Positions 34,359 to 43,250 of a stretch of DNA of 64,000 nucleotides are shown here, one piece after another (the stretch's first letter is position 1; each line of letters begins with the position of its first letter). The DNA is from Gracilimonas sp. GTDB lineage: Bacteria > Bacteroidota > Rhodothermia > Balneolales > Balneolaceae. A model generated the notes under the pieces. That model had not been told where the DNA came from. It searched no databases and worked only from the letters and a program-made list of their open reading frames with translations. The position numbers were made by a program, and so were the translations under genes. The stretch is taken from positions 124,001-188,000 of the forward strand of contig NZ_JABURM010000005.1 of NCBI RefSeq assembly GCF_014762685.1. Direction: 5' to 3'.

Positions 34359-34991
34359 TTATAACGACAGGGTGATATGCCTTCCGTCTATTTTCAAATC
34401 ACGAAATTTAAATTCTGTTTGCAGCCATTTAAAAGTTTCAGGATGAAAGAAAAAAACATGTGTTTCATCACTTTTGTAATACCAGGCATGGAAGTCTTTA
34501 TCGTCAGTGAATAGGTCTGTTTTTAGAAAAAGGGCTCCATTTGGCTTTAGCATGTTTTTAAGTTTTTCAAACTCTTTATGCGGTTTATGGAAATGCTCAA
34601 TGACCTCACAACTGACGATATAGTCGTATTTCAAATCCAGGACGGCGGGATTGTTATCAAAGAAGGGATCGAAAGTGTTTACTTCATATCCCAGGTCGGT
34701 AAGCATTTTTGTAATAACAGGGCCGGTACCTGAACCATAATCCAGCCCAAGAGAGTTTTTATTAAACTGTTCAGTTATTTTATCTACAAGAGGAGCGACA
34801 AAATTTTGATATCGGGGATCTTCCACGTCATTATCATGGCTTTCATATCTATCGATTTCCTCCTGAGTTTTCGGATAATCTTTAATATCCATTAACACTG
34901 CCCGGCAGTTGGTACAGCGATGGTATTGCCGCTTTTCCTTTTCGTAATAATAGAAAGGTTCTGTCTTGGAGGAACAAAGTGTACAATTCAT
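34359..34991 (-). CDS. class I methyltransferase with N-terminal zinc ribbon
   Basis: A 210-residue protein. Two cysteine pairs (CTLC at residues 3-6 and CTNC at about 27-30) make a small zinc-binding knuckle. A Methyltransf_23-type SAM domain follows: LGLDYGSGTGPV (about 98-109), VNTFDPFF, YIVSCEVIEHFHKPHKEFEKL, LKPNGALFLKTDL. Such proteins modify sugars, proteins or small molecules; the target is unknown. It ends a two-gene stretch with the MBL-fold gene upstream on the same strand, 46 bases apart. Confidence 0.82.
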   Translation of the reverse strand: MNCTLCSSKTEPFYYYEKEKRQYHRCTNCRAVLMDIKDYPKTQEEIDRYESHDNDVEDPRYQNFVAPLVDKITEQFNKNSLGLDYGSGTGPVITKMLTDLGYEVNTFDPFFDNNPAVLDLKYDYIVSCEVIEHFHKPHKEFEKLKNMLKPNGALFLKTDLFTDDKDFHAWYYKSDETHVFFFHPETFKWLQTEFKFRDLKIDGRHITLSL

Positions 34992-35037
34992 ATTCCTTTT
35001 ACAGGAAAGGTATGAGTAAATAAATTCAGATGTTAGA

Positions 35038-35790
35038 TCATTGTCCGGGATACCAATCTTTCAAACGCACCTCAATATCTTTATTGCCTTTGTCCACCAG
35101 CTTTTTGAATTCATGCATGTCTTGTCCGCGGTGGTGGTATGGGTAGATGATTGAAGGCTCAAAATCTAAAACGGCATCAGCTGCCTGGTTTATATCCATA
35201 GTGTAAGGCAGATTCATGCATATAAAAGCGATGTCAATGCCTGACAAGTTTCTCATCTCGGGAATATCCTCGGTATCCCCGGATACATAAATATTTTTCT
35301 CCCCTATGGTAAGAACGTATCCATTGCCCCAACCTTTGGCATGCCGGGCACCCTCTTCGGGGAGGTTATACATGGGAATAGCTTCAATTTGTATGCTGTT
35401 TCGTTCCATGCTTTCACCATTGCCCATTACCAGAACCTGACCTGAGTATTTTTCCGGTATTTCATCGGCAACAGCCTGGGGTACTATAAAAGTGGCACCT
35501 TCAGTATTTAAGCTGTTCAGTGTTTCCAGGTTTAAATGATCGCCATGTGGATGAGTAATTAAAATAAGGTCCGGATCCGCTTTACCTTCATACAAATCTT
35601 TCGAACCGTAAGGATCTACATATATGTTTAGGCCATTCCATTCAAAAACTATTGTACCATGTAAAATGGGGTGAATGATCAGCTCTCCATTTTCAGTCTT
35701 AATATGGTCGGGGTGGTTATTAAGCTGAGCTTGTATAAAGCCGAAAGGGAGCAATGCAAAAATAAGCAGTGATGAAAATACTCGTAGCAT
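35038..35790 (-). CDS. exported MBL-fold metal-dependent hydrolase (UlaG-like)
   Basis: About 250 residues when started at the internal Met (35790), which gives a proper signal peptide (MLRVFSSLLIFALLPFGFIQAQ); an earlier ATG at 35844 would add 18 residues before it. The metallo-beta-lactamase motif ITHPHGDHLNLE, a GKNIYVSGDTEDIPEM segment with the metal-bridging Asp, and YPYHHRGQD near the C-terminus are visible. It belongs to the L-ascorbate-6-phosphate-lactonase-like group, and the substrate is not known. Signal and motifs place it in the periplasm. Confidence 0.85.
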   Translation of the reverse strand: MLRVFSSLLIFALLPFGFIQAQLNNHPDHIKTENGELIIHPILHGTIVFEWNGLNIYVDPYGSKDLYEGKADPDLILITHPHGDHLNLETLNSLNTEGATFIVPQAVADEIPEKYSGQVLVMGNGESMERNSIQIEAIPMYNLPEEGARHAKGWGNGYVLTIGEKNIYVSGDTEDIPEMRNLSGIDIAFICMNLPYTMDINQAADAVLDFEPSIIYPYHHRGQDMHEFKKLVDKGNKDIEVRLKDWYPGQ

Positions 35791-35924
35791 AACGGCATGA
35801 TTTAGTTGAGTTTTTATTGATAACTGTAAATTCTGATTCAGCATTCACAAAAAGCTGTTTAGTTGTTGTATTGCTTGTATTTGAAGTCTATTTTCAGAGC
35901 TTTTTAAAATCAACTAAGATAATT

Positions 35925-36647
35925 ATGTCTCTAAAAAATCTATTTGGTATCTGTTTTCTTTGTTCTTTAACTATTATCGGATGTCGCTCAATTGATTCAG
36001 CTACTTCTGTTACGGGGCTTTGGCAGGTCACTAAGGTAATGGTTGGAGATCAGGAGATGACCCCTCGTGCAAAATGGGTACGCTTGGATGCCAAGGGCAC
36101 TTATGCATCAGGTAACGGATGGCTGCAAAATTCCAGCGGTGCATGGAGCTATGATGAAGAGAACTCTGCCTTGAAGATAGAAACTGAAACCGGTTTTGAA
36201 GATACTTTTGACTCCTTTAAAGTAGTAATTGAATCCGACAGTGTCATGGTATGGGAACGGGAAGAAGAGGGACAAAAGGTTACTGTTTTCTATAAATGGA
36301 TTCAGTCAATCCCTAAAAATTTGCCTGATATCATAACCGGAATCTGGGATTTGGAATCTGCTAATCTAAATGGAAAAGATGTCATGAAAGACTACGATCC
36401 TGCCGGAAACCGGTTTTTATTTTTAAGATGGGACCATCTCTTTATTGATTTTACTGATGAGGGAAGGCTGACAGGCATATGGAGGGTCGATGCCCATAGT
36501 CCAACATTGGATATTTTGTACTATAATAACTCACAACCACAGGAAACCTGGACAATCAGAGTTGAGGGAGAAGATCAGCTGATTTGGAGTCGGGACGATG
36601 AAGGGTTAGAACTTGTTTTCTCGCGACTTACTTCTTTTCCTGAATAA
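35925..36647 (+). CDS. lipoprotein of unknown function (lipocalin-like repeat)
   Basis: A 240-residue lipoprotein when started at the ATG at 35925, which places a lipobox (LTIIGC, Cys about residue 19) after a short hydrophobic stretch. Two similar halves are seen: VTGLWQVTKVMVGDQEMTPRAKWVRL...GTYASG and ITGIWDLESANLNGKDVMKDYDPAG...FLRW, each followed by a Trp-rich strand series ending W(E/S)R(E/D)(E/D)EG. It looks like an internally duplicated small beta-barrel (lipocalin-like DUF). No enzymatic motif is visible. Confidence 0.72.
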   Translation: MSLKNLFGICFLCSLTIIGCRSIDSATSVTGLWQVTKVMVGDQEMTPRAKWVRLDAKGTYASGNGWLQNSSGAWSYDEENSALKIETETGFEDTFDSFKVVIESDSVMVWEREEEGQKVTVFYKWIQSIPKNLPDIITGIWDLESANLNGKDVMKDYDPAGNRFLFLRWDHLFIDFTDEGRLTGIWRVDAHSPTLDILYYNNSQPQETWTIRVEGEDQLIWSRDDEGLELVFSRLTSFPE

Positions 36648-36740
36648 ATACCACTTGCTGGCCTTGGCTTTACATTTATCTTAAAACCCATATTTTTAAT
36701 CAGGTATTTATCTGATTTTAAAGAAAATAATGGAGGGAAT

Positions 36741-37640
36741 ATGGAATGGGCCAAACTAATTTCCGGGAGACAGCTTTTGGTTGGTTTGCTGGGATTGCTG
36801 ATCGTAGGAGGTGCACTAAGTTGTAATAAAGCAGATCAAAAAGAAGAAGAACAAACCATACGCCTGATATATGCAAATTGGTCGGAAGGGGTAGCCATGA
36901 CCTATTTGGTAGCTGAAATTTTGGAATCGCAGTTGGGTTATGAAGTTGCGACTAAGATGACGGATATAGAATCGGTTTTTGAGCAGCTTGGTAATGGAGA
37001 ATATGATGTATTTGTAGATGCCTGGCTCCCCGGAACACATGGGGAATACATGGAGCAATATGGAGCTCAGCTCGAAGATCTTGGGGTCAATGTAAATCAG
37101 GTGCGAACCGGGTTGATGGTACCGGATTATATTGAGGCCCAATCTATAAGTGATCTGGAAGGGAGTATGTCTGAGATTATTGGTATTGGAAGCGGTGCAG
37201 GGATTATGGCTTCTACCCAAAGGGCTCTTGAGGCGTATAATTTATCTTTGAACCTATTGGAGGGAAGTGAAGAAACAATGACGGAAACACTGGTTGAGGC
37301 TATCAAAAGGAGGGAGCCAATTGTGGTGACCGGGTGGACTCCTCATTGGATATATAACCGGTATGATCTGAAATTCCTGGACGACCCACAAAATATTTAT
37401 GGAGAGTCTGAGAAGATCCACACTATTGCCAGGAAAAATTTCACGACTGAGCATGCACGGGCTTCCTTGTTTTTCGAACGATTTGATCTCACCGAAGAAC
37501 AATTAGGGGCTTTAATGGATGAAGTTGAAACGTTTCCGGATAACGAACGGCGGGCAGTACGCAACTGGATCAAGGAAAACGAATTTATAGTAAACCGATG
37601 GGTCAGAGGATTACAGCCTGAGCGTGAAAAAGTAATGTAG
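36741..37640 (+). CDS. solitary glycine betaine-binding lipoprotein
   Basis: A 299-residue OpuAC/ProX-type binding protein without permease or ATPase next to it. Lipobox GALSC (Cys about residue 29). Shared features with the binding protein at 26.9-27.8 kb include IYANWSEGVAMTYLVAEILESQLGYEV, DAWLPGTHGEYMEQYG, GSGAGIMASTQRALEAYNL and VVTGWTPHWIYNRYDLKFLDDP. GGAGGG lies 3 bases before the ATG. A weak palindrome AATCAG...CTGATT is at 36698-36717. It may serve the ProVW pair as a second binding protein or act as a sensor. Confidence 0.9.
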   Translation: MEWAKLISGRQLLVGLLGLLIVGGALSCNKADQKEEEQTIRLIYANWSEGVAMTYLVAEILESQLGYEVATKMTDIESVFEQLGNGEYDVFVDAWLPGTHGEYMEQYGAQLEDLGVNVNQVRTGLMVPDYIEAQSISDLEGSMSEIIGIGSGAGIMASTQRALEAYNLSLNLLEGSEETMTETLVEAIKRREPIVVTGWTPHWIYNRYDLKFLDDPQNIYGESEKIHTIARKNFTTEHARASLFFERFDLTEEQLGALMDEVETFPDNERRAVRNWIKENEFIVNRWVRGLQPEREKVM

Positions 37641-37696
37641 CCATTACTATCTTCGACAGCATTAATTAGGTATTTAGAATGGACGAGATGTTTATA

Positions 37697-38134
37697 TCAT
37701 CCCGGATAACCGCCGCCGATATAATCTCTTAATGAATTGATTTCCACTTTCTGTTTGGCAATAACGGTTTTCACTACATCACCGATAGAAATAACTCCAA
37801 CCACTTTTTCCTCATCAACAACGGGTAAGTGTCGTATTTTTTTATCCGTCATAAGTTGCATGCACAAATTTACGGTATCGCTTGAGGTTACACGAATCAC
37901 TTCCTCTGTCATAATTTCTTTAACAGCGGTCGTTTTAGAGGTGCGTCCCTTAAGAATTACTTTATTCCTGTAATCACGTTCTGAAACTATTCCCGTTAGT
38001 TTCCCACTTTCCATGACAAGCAAAGCTCCAATATTATATTCAGCCATTTTTTCTATGGCTTTATATACGGTTTCATCCGGCTGAACGGAGTAAATATCCC
38101 TTCCTTTTTGATTTAAGATTTCTTTTACTTGCAT
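37697..38134 (-). CDS. two-CBS-domain protein
   Basis: A 145-residue protein made of two CBS motifs (about residues 1-62 and 68-130): ILNQKGRDIYSVQPDETVYKAIEKMAEYNIGALLVM...GIVSERDYRNKV and VKEIMTEEVIRVTSSDTVNLCMQLMTDKKIRHLPVV...GVISIGDVVKTVI. Such Bateman modules bind adenosine nucleotides and regulate enzymes in trans. A short C-terminal IGGGYPG tail is a common ending of this family. It is probably a monocistronic energy or redox sensor. Confidence 0.9.
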   Translation of the reverse strand: MQVKEILNQKGRDIYSVQPDETVYKAIEKMAEYNIGALLVMESGKLTGIVSERDYRNKVILKGRTSKTTAVKEIMTEEVIRVTSSDTVNLCMQLMTDKKIRHLPVVDEEKVVGVISIGDVVKTVIAKQKVEINSLRDYIGGGYPG

Positions 38135-38235
38135 AATGAATCCTCCCTCATAAAATATTTCAAGTATCTATGCTGTAATAAAAGCATTTTTTTGAAACTT
38201 GCAAGTCGCTAAAATACTGGGCAGGGCGAATAATT

Positions 38236-39162
38236 TTATTTAAGCCAGTTAAACATTTGCTCAAAAGCCTGTTTCCTTACATTTTTTGGGGAAAGAAAAA
38301 CATCGTGAATAGCTTCTGGAATCTCGGTAAAGGTAACGTCAGGGCCGAGCTTTTTACCGAACTTCTTTATATGGTCTATATTTAGAACCATGTCAGTTTT
38401 AAGTAAAATGTCATTCCAGTTTTTGGGCGTACTGGATGAATCTGAATGCAGAATCAAAATAGGGACTTTGATATTTGAAACCATGTGGAGTTTCTTTTGA
38501 GCGCGGTTCACCGCATAAACCCACTTGAAATAAGCAGGAAAGCCTTCTATCGGCTTCCAATCTGTATTAAAATTCCATTCTCCGTGTTCTTCATCCGATA
38601 AGCTGGCTCCATACAAATGAGAAAAAGGTTTTTTGCGGGCTGAATATGGAAATAAAAGAGATACTATTCCGGCCATGGGAAGCAAAAACATCCGTTGCCA
38701 AAAGTTAATATTAAACTCCAGGAATGGAGAATTAAGCACGAGCTTCTCTACATGGTCTTTGTACTGTCCTGTGTTTAGATAAACACTGGCAATCAATCCC
38801 CCTGTAGAATGGCCTAAAAGGATTATGTTTAGTTCATTTTTGGTATTAATGATTTCAATAGACCGATCGATTTCTTCAAAATATTCGGTAATGGAACGGC
38901 AGTAGTTGGGGTGCTGATGGGGTAAAAGAGATCGTCCGTACTTTCGCAAATCCAAGGCGTAAAAATTGTAGCCGTGACTGTGAAATTCTTCTGCTAGATG
39001 AGCCTGGAAAAAATAATCATTGAATCCATGAAGATATAAAACCGGCCGGCAACCGGGCTTATTCCAATTAGAAGAAATAAGAGTAGCAATTACCCGACCT
39101 TCATAATCCGTGCCAAGTTCTAACGTTTTTTCGCTAAAATCAGCCAGTGTCATTCCACTCAT
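38236..39162 (-). CDS. alpha/beta hydrolase (lysophospholipase-like)
   Basis: A 308-residue cytoplasmic hydrolase. The nucleophile elbow LLGHSTGGLIA is at about residues 115-125 (Ser119). The HGF oxyanion segment YLHGFNDYFFQAHLAEEFHSHGYNFYALDLRKYGRS precedes it, and a late HSDSSSTPKNW and IHDVFLS provide the Asp and His. It resembles serine aminopeptidase S33/monoacylglycerol lipase proteins. It overlaps the YwbE gene by 4 bases (ATGA), so translation is coupled. Confidence 0.85.
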   Translation of the reverse strand: MSGMTLADFSEKTLELGTDYEGRVIATLISSNWNKPGCRPVLYLHGFNDYFFQAHLAEEFHSHGYNFYALDLRKYGRSLLPHQHPNYCRSITEYFEEIDRSIEIINTKNELNIILLGHSTGGLIASVYLNTGQYKDHVEKLVLNSPFLEFNINFWQRMFLLPMAGIVSLLFPYSARKKPFSHLYGASLSDEEHGEWNFNTDWKPIEGFPAYFKWVYAVNRAQKKLHMVSNIKVPILILHSDSSSTPKNWNDILLKTDMVLNIDHIKKFGKKLGPDVTFTEIPEAIHDVFLSPKNVRKQAFEQMFNWLK

Positions 39163-39350
39163 TTAATTTCCTTGACCCGTCCAATTTGTCCGTCAGTGAG
39201 TCGTACTTTTATACCGTGCGGATGTGTTGCGCTTTTGGTTAAAATATTTTGAACAATGCCAAAAGTAAGATGGCCTGTACGTTGATCTTTTTTGAGTACA
39301 ATTCCAACTTCCATTCCGGGCTTAATATTTACTCTGGCAGTACCGTCCAT
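39159..39350 (-). CDS. YwbE-family protein (DUF2196)
   Basis: A 63-residue basic protein matching the YwbE family over its whole length: DGTARVNIKPGMEVGIVLKKDQRTGHLTFG, then VQNILTKSATHPHGIKVRL and DGQIGRVKEI. It is a small beta-barrel-like protein of unknown function, widespread in bacteria. It is translationally coupled to the hydrolase downstream. Confidence 0.9.
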   Translation of the reverse strand: MDGTARVNIKPGMEVGIVLKKDQRTGHLTFGIVQNILTKSATHPHGIKVRLTDGQIGRVKEIK

Positions 39351-39383
39351 TAGTTTATATCCTCAGATCTTTTTTTTATTGGT

Positions 39384-39421
39384 GAGAAGGATGTTTTGAT
39401 TAACCCTGGCAAAACCTTCTC
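39384..39421. promoter_or_regulatory. palindrome upstream of the Nramp/pxp operon
   Basis: GAGAAGG-at-GTTTTG (39384-39398) pairs with CAAAACCTTCTC (39410-39421). It lies in the 184-base divergent gap between the YwbE and Nramp-like genes and is a possible operator or leader hairpin. Confidence 0.35.
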
Positions 39422-39534
39422 TTCATTATTCTTATTCTAATTTTCCGGGTTTTTAATTCAGCCATAACAACCTTTAATATTTATTACGGTTTTAATGTTT
39501 GGGATTTTAGCTGTTACATACTATATACTCAACC

Positions 39535-40770
39535 ATGAATAATCCACTAAAAAAATATTTTGGCCCCAGTACTTTGGTGGCCGCAGCTTTTATTGGTCCC
39601 GGAACAGTAACAGTATGTACGTTAGCAGGTGTTCGGTCGGGATATATGTTGCTTTGGGCGCTTTTATTTTCGGTAATAGCGACTATCGTATTACAAGAAA
39701 TGACCGGCCGTTTGGGTATTATCACCCGCAAAGGATTTGGAGAGGCTATTCGTGAGCAATTGGGAAATCCGATTATTAAAACCATAGGCATCTTGTTGGT
39801 ATTCAGTGCCATTGTGATAGGAAATATTGCCTATGAGGGAGGCAATATCTCCGGAGCCGTACTAGGATGGGAAGAGTTTTTTGTAGGCTTGGATATAACG
39901 GTAAATGGATTCAATGTGCGGCTGACTCCCGTATTGATTGGAGCCATTGCTTTTTGGTTGCTTTTCTCAGGCAATTTTAAGCGTATTGTTAACGTGATGA
40001 CACTGCTGGTTGGAATCATGAGTATTGTGTTTGTAACAACAGCTGTTGTCATTCAGCCGGATGTAAGTGCAATTATAAAAGGATTGTTTATTCCTACCGC
40101 TTCGCCGGATGAATTCCTGACAGTGATTGCATTGATTGGAACCACGGTAGTTCCCTATAATCTGTTTTTACATGCTTCAACCGTTCAGGAAAGATATTCT
40201 CATTTTTCACAGCTATCGGATATGCGTTTGGAGAATGCAGTGGGTATTATCCTGGGTGGGGTTATATCCATGTGTGTAGTTATCACCAGTGCTGCTGCAT
40301 CCGATGGCTCCTTAACGGAGGTTAAAAATGCCTCGGATATGGCTCTTCAATTGGAACCTTTATTGGGTAATTGGGCACGTACATTTATGGGAATTGGACT
40401 TTTTGCGGCAGGTATCACCTCAGCCGTAACAGCTCCATTAGCGGCAGCTTATGCAAGCAAAGGGCTATTGGGGTGGAATGATGGCCTTAAAGATCTGAAA
40501 TTTCGCGTTATCTGGATTTTGGTACTTACCATTGGCGTATTTTTTTCCGCGATTAGTTTTAACCCGGTTCAGCTGATTGAATTTGCCCAGATTGCGAATG
40601 GAATTACATTACCGGTAATTGCTGTTTTTCTACTGTATATCATGAATAAACCCATGTTACTGGGAACGAATCGAAATTCATCCCGGCAAAATATATTTGG
40701 GATAATTGTGATTTTAGTTGCCCTGTTGGTAGGGTTTAGAAGTTTAAATTCAGTTTTTAATTTTCTGTAA
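39535..40770 (+). CDS. Nramp-related transporter lacking the canonical metal-binding residues
   Basis: A 411-residue protein with about 11 membrane helices and the Nramp/SLC11 (LeuT-fold) pattern. In canonical Nramps, metal is held by Asp and Asn of DPGN in helix 1 and by Ala/Met of the AxxMPH motif in helix 6. Here helix 1 reads FIGPGTVTVCT (Gly21-Pro-Gly-Thr24) and helix 6 IGTTVVPYNLFLH (Thr203, Val206, Tyr208). All main ligands are therefore replaced, so Mn/Fe transport is doubtful. Its stop is 2 bases before pxpA and the operon continues with pxpB and pxpC. A role in 5-oxoproline or other amino-acid uptake is inferred. Confidence 0.88.
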   Translation: MNNPLKKYFGPSTLVAAAFIGPGTVTVCTLAGVRSGYMLLWALLFSVIATIVLQEMTGRLGIITRKGFGEAIREQLGNPIIKTIGILLVFSAIVIGNIAYEGGNISGAVLGWEEFFVGLDITVNGFNVRLTPVLIGAIAFWLLFSGNFKRIVNVMTLLVGIMSIVFVTTAVVIQPDVSAIIKGLFIPTASPDEFLTVIALIGTTVVPYNLFLHASTVQERYSHFSQLSDMRLENAVGIILGGVISMCVVITSAAASDGSLTEVKNASDMALQLEPLLGNWARTFMGIGLFAAGITSAVTAPLAAAYASKGLLGWNDGLKDLKFRVIWILVLTIGVFFSAISFNPVQLIEFAQIANGITLPVIAVFLLYIMNKPMLLGTNRNSSRQNIFGIIVILVALLVGFRSLNSVFNFL

Positions 40771-40772
40771 TT

Positions 40773-41528
40773 ATGCTTTCAAAAATAGATTTGAACTGTG
40801 ATTTAGGTGAATTCTACGGGCTATATGATGAACGTCGCGATTCCCAGATTATGCCCTATATTTCAAGCTGTAATATTGCTTGCGGATTTCACTCCGGCGA
40901 TCCGGTTACGATTGCAAATACCATTAAGCTGGCGTTAAAAAATAAAGTGGCCATAGGAGCGCATCCTTCTTATCCTGATTTGCAGGGATTCGGAAGACGG
41001 GTAATGAATTTGTCGGCGGAAGAACTGGAAGCTTGTGTATTATATCAGGTAACAGCATTAAAAGGGATGACAGAGTCTTTGGGTGGTAAATTGCATCATG
41101 TAAAACCGCATGGGGCTCTTTACAATCATGCTGCTAAAGATGAAGAAACCGCAATTGGTGTGGTAAAAGCTATTGTAAGGATAAAAGATGATATGTTAAT
41201 CTATGCCCCGGCAAAATCTGTATTAAGAGAAGTAGCTAAAGATGCCGGATTGAAGGTTCGAAGTGAGGTATTTGCAGACCGCAGATATGAAAATGATTTA
41301 AGCTTACGTTCACGAAAACTGGATGGAGCCGTAATTAAAGAAAAGGAAGATGTGTTAAAGCAATTAGCTGCCTTCCTGGATGGAATTGTGTACACTCATG
41401 ATGGACTCGATCTGCCTATTGAGGCTGAAACTTTATGTTTACACAGCGACACAGAAGGAGCGGCAGAGTTGGCAAAGGAAATTTTTGATTTTTTAGAAAA
41501 GCATGATGTCAAAATCACTTCATCTTAA
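40773..41528 (+). CDS. pxpA: 5-oxoprolinase subunit PxpA
   Basis: A 251-residue LamB/YcsF-family protein. It begins KIDLNCDLGEFYGLYDERRDSQIMPYISSCNIACGFHSGDP, the family signature, followed by GAHPSYPDLQGFGRR, VKPHGALYNHAAKDEETA and the ending LCLHSDTEGA. PxpA cooperates with PxpB and PxpC to hydrolyse 5-oxoproline (pyroglutamate) to glutamate using ATP. It starts 2 bases after the Nramp-like gene and overlaps pxpB by 26 bases. Confidence 0.95.
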   Translation: MLSKIDLNCDLGEFYGLYDERRDSQIMPYISSCNIACGFHSGDPVTIANTIKLALKNKVAIGAHPSYPDLQGFGRRVMNLSAEELEACVLYQVTALKGMTESLGGKLHHVKPHGALYNHAAKDEETAIGVVKAIVRIKDDMLIYAPAKSVLREVAKDAGLKVRSEVFADRRYENDLSLRSRKLDGAVIKEKEDVLKQLAAFLDGIVYTHDGLDLPIEAETLCLHSDTEGAAELAKEIFDFLEKHDVKITSS

Positions 41529-42210
41529 TGGCCAAACCTGGAATGTCTCTTTTTTAGGTGAACAAGCCCTTCTCTTAAAACCCGAACAGGAAGAAATCCC
41601 GCTTTCATTAATTCACCAAACTTACCGGCGGTTAGAACAATCAATGATTTCCGGTGTTATAGATTTGATTCCGACCTATGAAAGTATTGGCCTGATTTAT
41701 AACCGGCTGTTAGAGGATTTAAATGTAGAAATTGAAAAGCTGCAAAATCAAATATCTGATAAATCAGAAGAAAAAATATCTCATAGAAAATATGAAATTC
41801 CGGTTTGTTATGGATTAGGGCTGGATTGGAAAGAGGTGGAAAAACATACGGGGTTAACTCAGGAACTAATCATCAAAAAACATACACAAACAGAATATAC
41901 CGTAGCGATGATGGGTTTTATGCCCGGATTTGTCTATTTGAGTGGCATGGATAAAACCCTTGAATGTCCAAGGAAAGAAAACCCGCGGACAAAAATACCG
42001 GAGGGCGCAGTAGGTATTGCCGGTGGGCAGACAGGGGTATATTCTTTAGAAAGCCCGGGTGGCTGGCAGATTATCGGCCGAACCCCTCATTCTTTTTTTA
42101 ATATTAAAGAAGAGCCCCCAACGTATTTGAAACTCGGTGATAAGTTGGTTTTCCACCCCATTAGTATTGAAGAATTTGAGGAATTAAAAAACGAAAGAGC
42201 ACCGTCATGA
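41503..42210 (+). CDS. pxpB: 5-oxoprolinase subunit PxpB
   Basis: A 235-residue KipI-family protein. An N-terminal domain (about residues 10-85) is followed by the cyclophilin-like domain with YEIPVCYGLGLDWKEVEKHTG, MMGFMPGFVYLSGMD, PRTKIPEGAVGIAGGQTGVYSLESPGGWQIIGRTP, all typical. Two adjacent ATGs (41503 and 41506) could start it; both lie inside pxpA. It pairs with PxpC in the 5-oxoprolinase complex. The next gene overlaps by 4 bases (ATGA). Confidence 0.95.
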   Translation: MMSKSLHLNGQTWNVSFLGEQALLLKPEQEEIPLSLIHQTYRRLEQSMISGVIDLIPTYESIGLIYNRLLEDLNVEIEKLQNQISDKSEEKISHRKYEIPVCYGLGLDWKEVEKHTGLTQELIIKKHTQTEYTVAMMGFMPGFVYLSGMDKTLECPRKENPRTKIPEGAVGIAGGQTGVYSLESPGGWQIIGRTPHSFFNIKEEPPTYLKLGDKLVFHPISIEEFEELKNERAPS

Positions 42211-43133
42211 ACGGGAAATTGGAAGTTTTGGATGGGGGATTAATTACAACCGTTCAGGATAAAGGCCGGTTTGGATACAGGAATTTTGGAATTCCGGTTT
42301 CAGGAGTGATGGATGAACACGCGTATCAGTTGGCTAACCGGTTGGTGGCGAATCCAAAAGACGCCCCGGTTTTAGAATTCACGGTGCAAGGCGGTACATT
42401 TAGGTTTCATACACAGGCTGTTATTGGAATAACCGGTGCAGAGGCTGATATTTTTGTGAATGATCACGCATCACAAACTAATAGAACCATAGCCGTAAAT
42501 GTCGGTGACATTGTAAAAATCAGCCGGGTAAAAGCCGGATGCAGAATTTACATGGCCATTGCCGGAGAATGGGAAATTGAAAAAATCATGGATAGCTATT
42601 CAACCTGTATGCCGGCAGGATTTGGGGGATTTAAAGGAAGAAAACTTAAAAAAGGAGATGTGATATTTTGGAAACTATCTTCGGAGGAGATTAAAACAAG
42701 AGAAGTTCCCAAGGAGTTTATCCCACATTATTCTACCAGGCAGAAGATACGCATCATTGCAGGACCGGAATGGGATTGGCTTACTGAAAACCAGCAATTG
42801 TTTTTTTTAGAAACAGGTTTCAAGATTTCCACTCAAAGTAATCGAATGGGAATCAGGTTAGAGAGTGAAGCTAAAATTCAAACCGAAAAAAGGGAAATGA
42901 AATCAGCACCGGTTGTTCCCGGCATTATCCAGCTTCCGCAAGACGGGAACCCCATTATCCTTATGAAGGATGCACAATCGGTAGGGGGATATCCAAGAAT
43001 CGCAAAAGTGATAGATGCAGATTTGTGGCGGTTAGGACAGATATGGTCAGGAAACGAAATCAGCTTTAATTTAATTGGCATGAAAGAATCCCTGAAATTG
43101 AAGAAATACTATCAAGAATTGAGAAGATTTTAA
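42207..43133 (+). CDS. pxpC: 5-oxoprolinase subunit PxpC
   Basis: A 308-residue KipA-family (biotin-dependent carboxyltransferase-like) protein. It starts GKLEVLDGGLITTVQDKGRFGYRNFGIPVSGVMDEHAYQLANRLV and later has GITGAEADIF, MAIAGEW, STCMPAGFGGFKGRKLKKGD, SNRMGIRLES and IIQLPQDGNPIILMKDAQSVGGYPRIAKV. It closes the transporter-pxpA-pxpB-pxpC operon. A complete set of subunits argues for a working 5-oxoprolinase that recycles a cyclised glutamate/glutathione breakdown product. Confidence 0.95.
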   Translation: MNGKLEVLDGGLITTVQDKGRFGYRNFGIPVSGVMDEHAYQLANRLVANPKDAPVLEFTVQGGTFRFHTQAVIGITGAEADIFVNDHASQTNRTIAVNVGDIVKISRVKAGCRIYMAIAGEWEIEKIMDSYSTCMPAGFGGFKGRKLKKGDVIFWKLSSEEIKTREVPKEFIPHYSTRQKIRIIAGPEWDWLTENQQLFFLETGFKISTQSNRMGIRLESEAKIQTEKREMKSAPVVPGIIQLPQDGNPIILMKDAQSVGGYPRIAKVIDADLWRLGQIWSGNEISFNLIGMKESLKLKKYYQELRRF

Positions 43134-43250
43134 ATAATTGTAAGTGCGGAACCTGAAAAGTTTAAACGGTAAGGATATTAGGAAGAGAAATTTTTTTTAA
43201 CGTGTTTATAAAAGTAATATACTATCAGTAAAAATAACCAAATGGGATAA

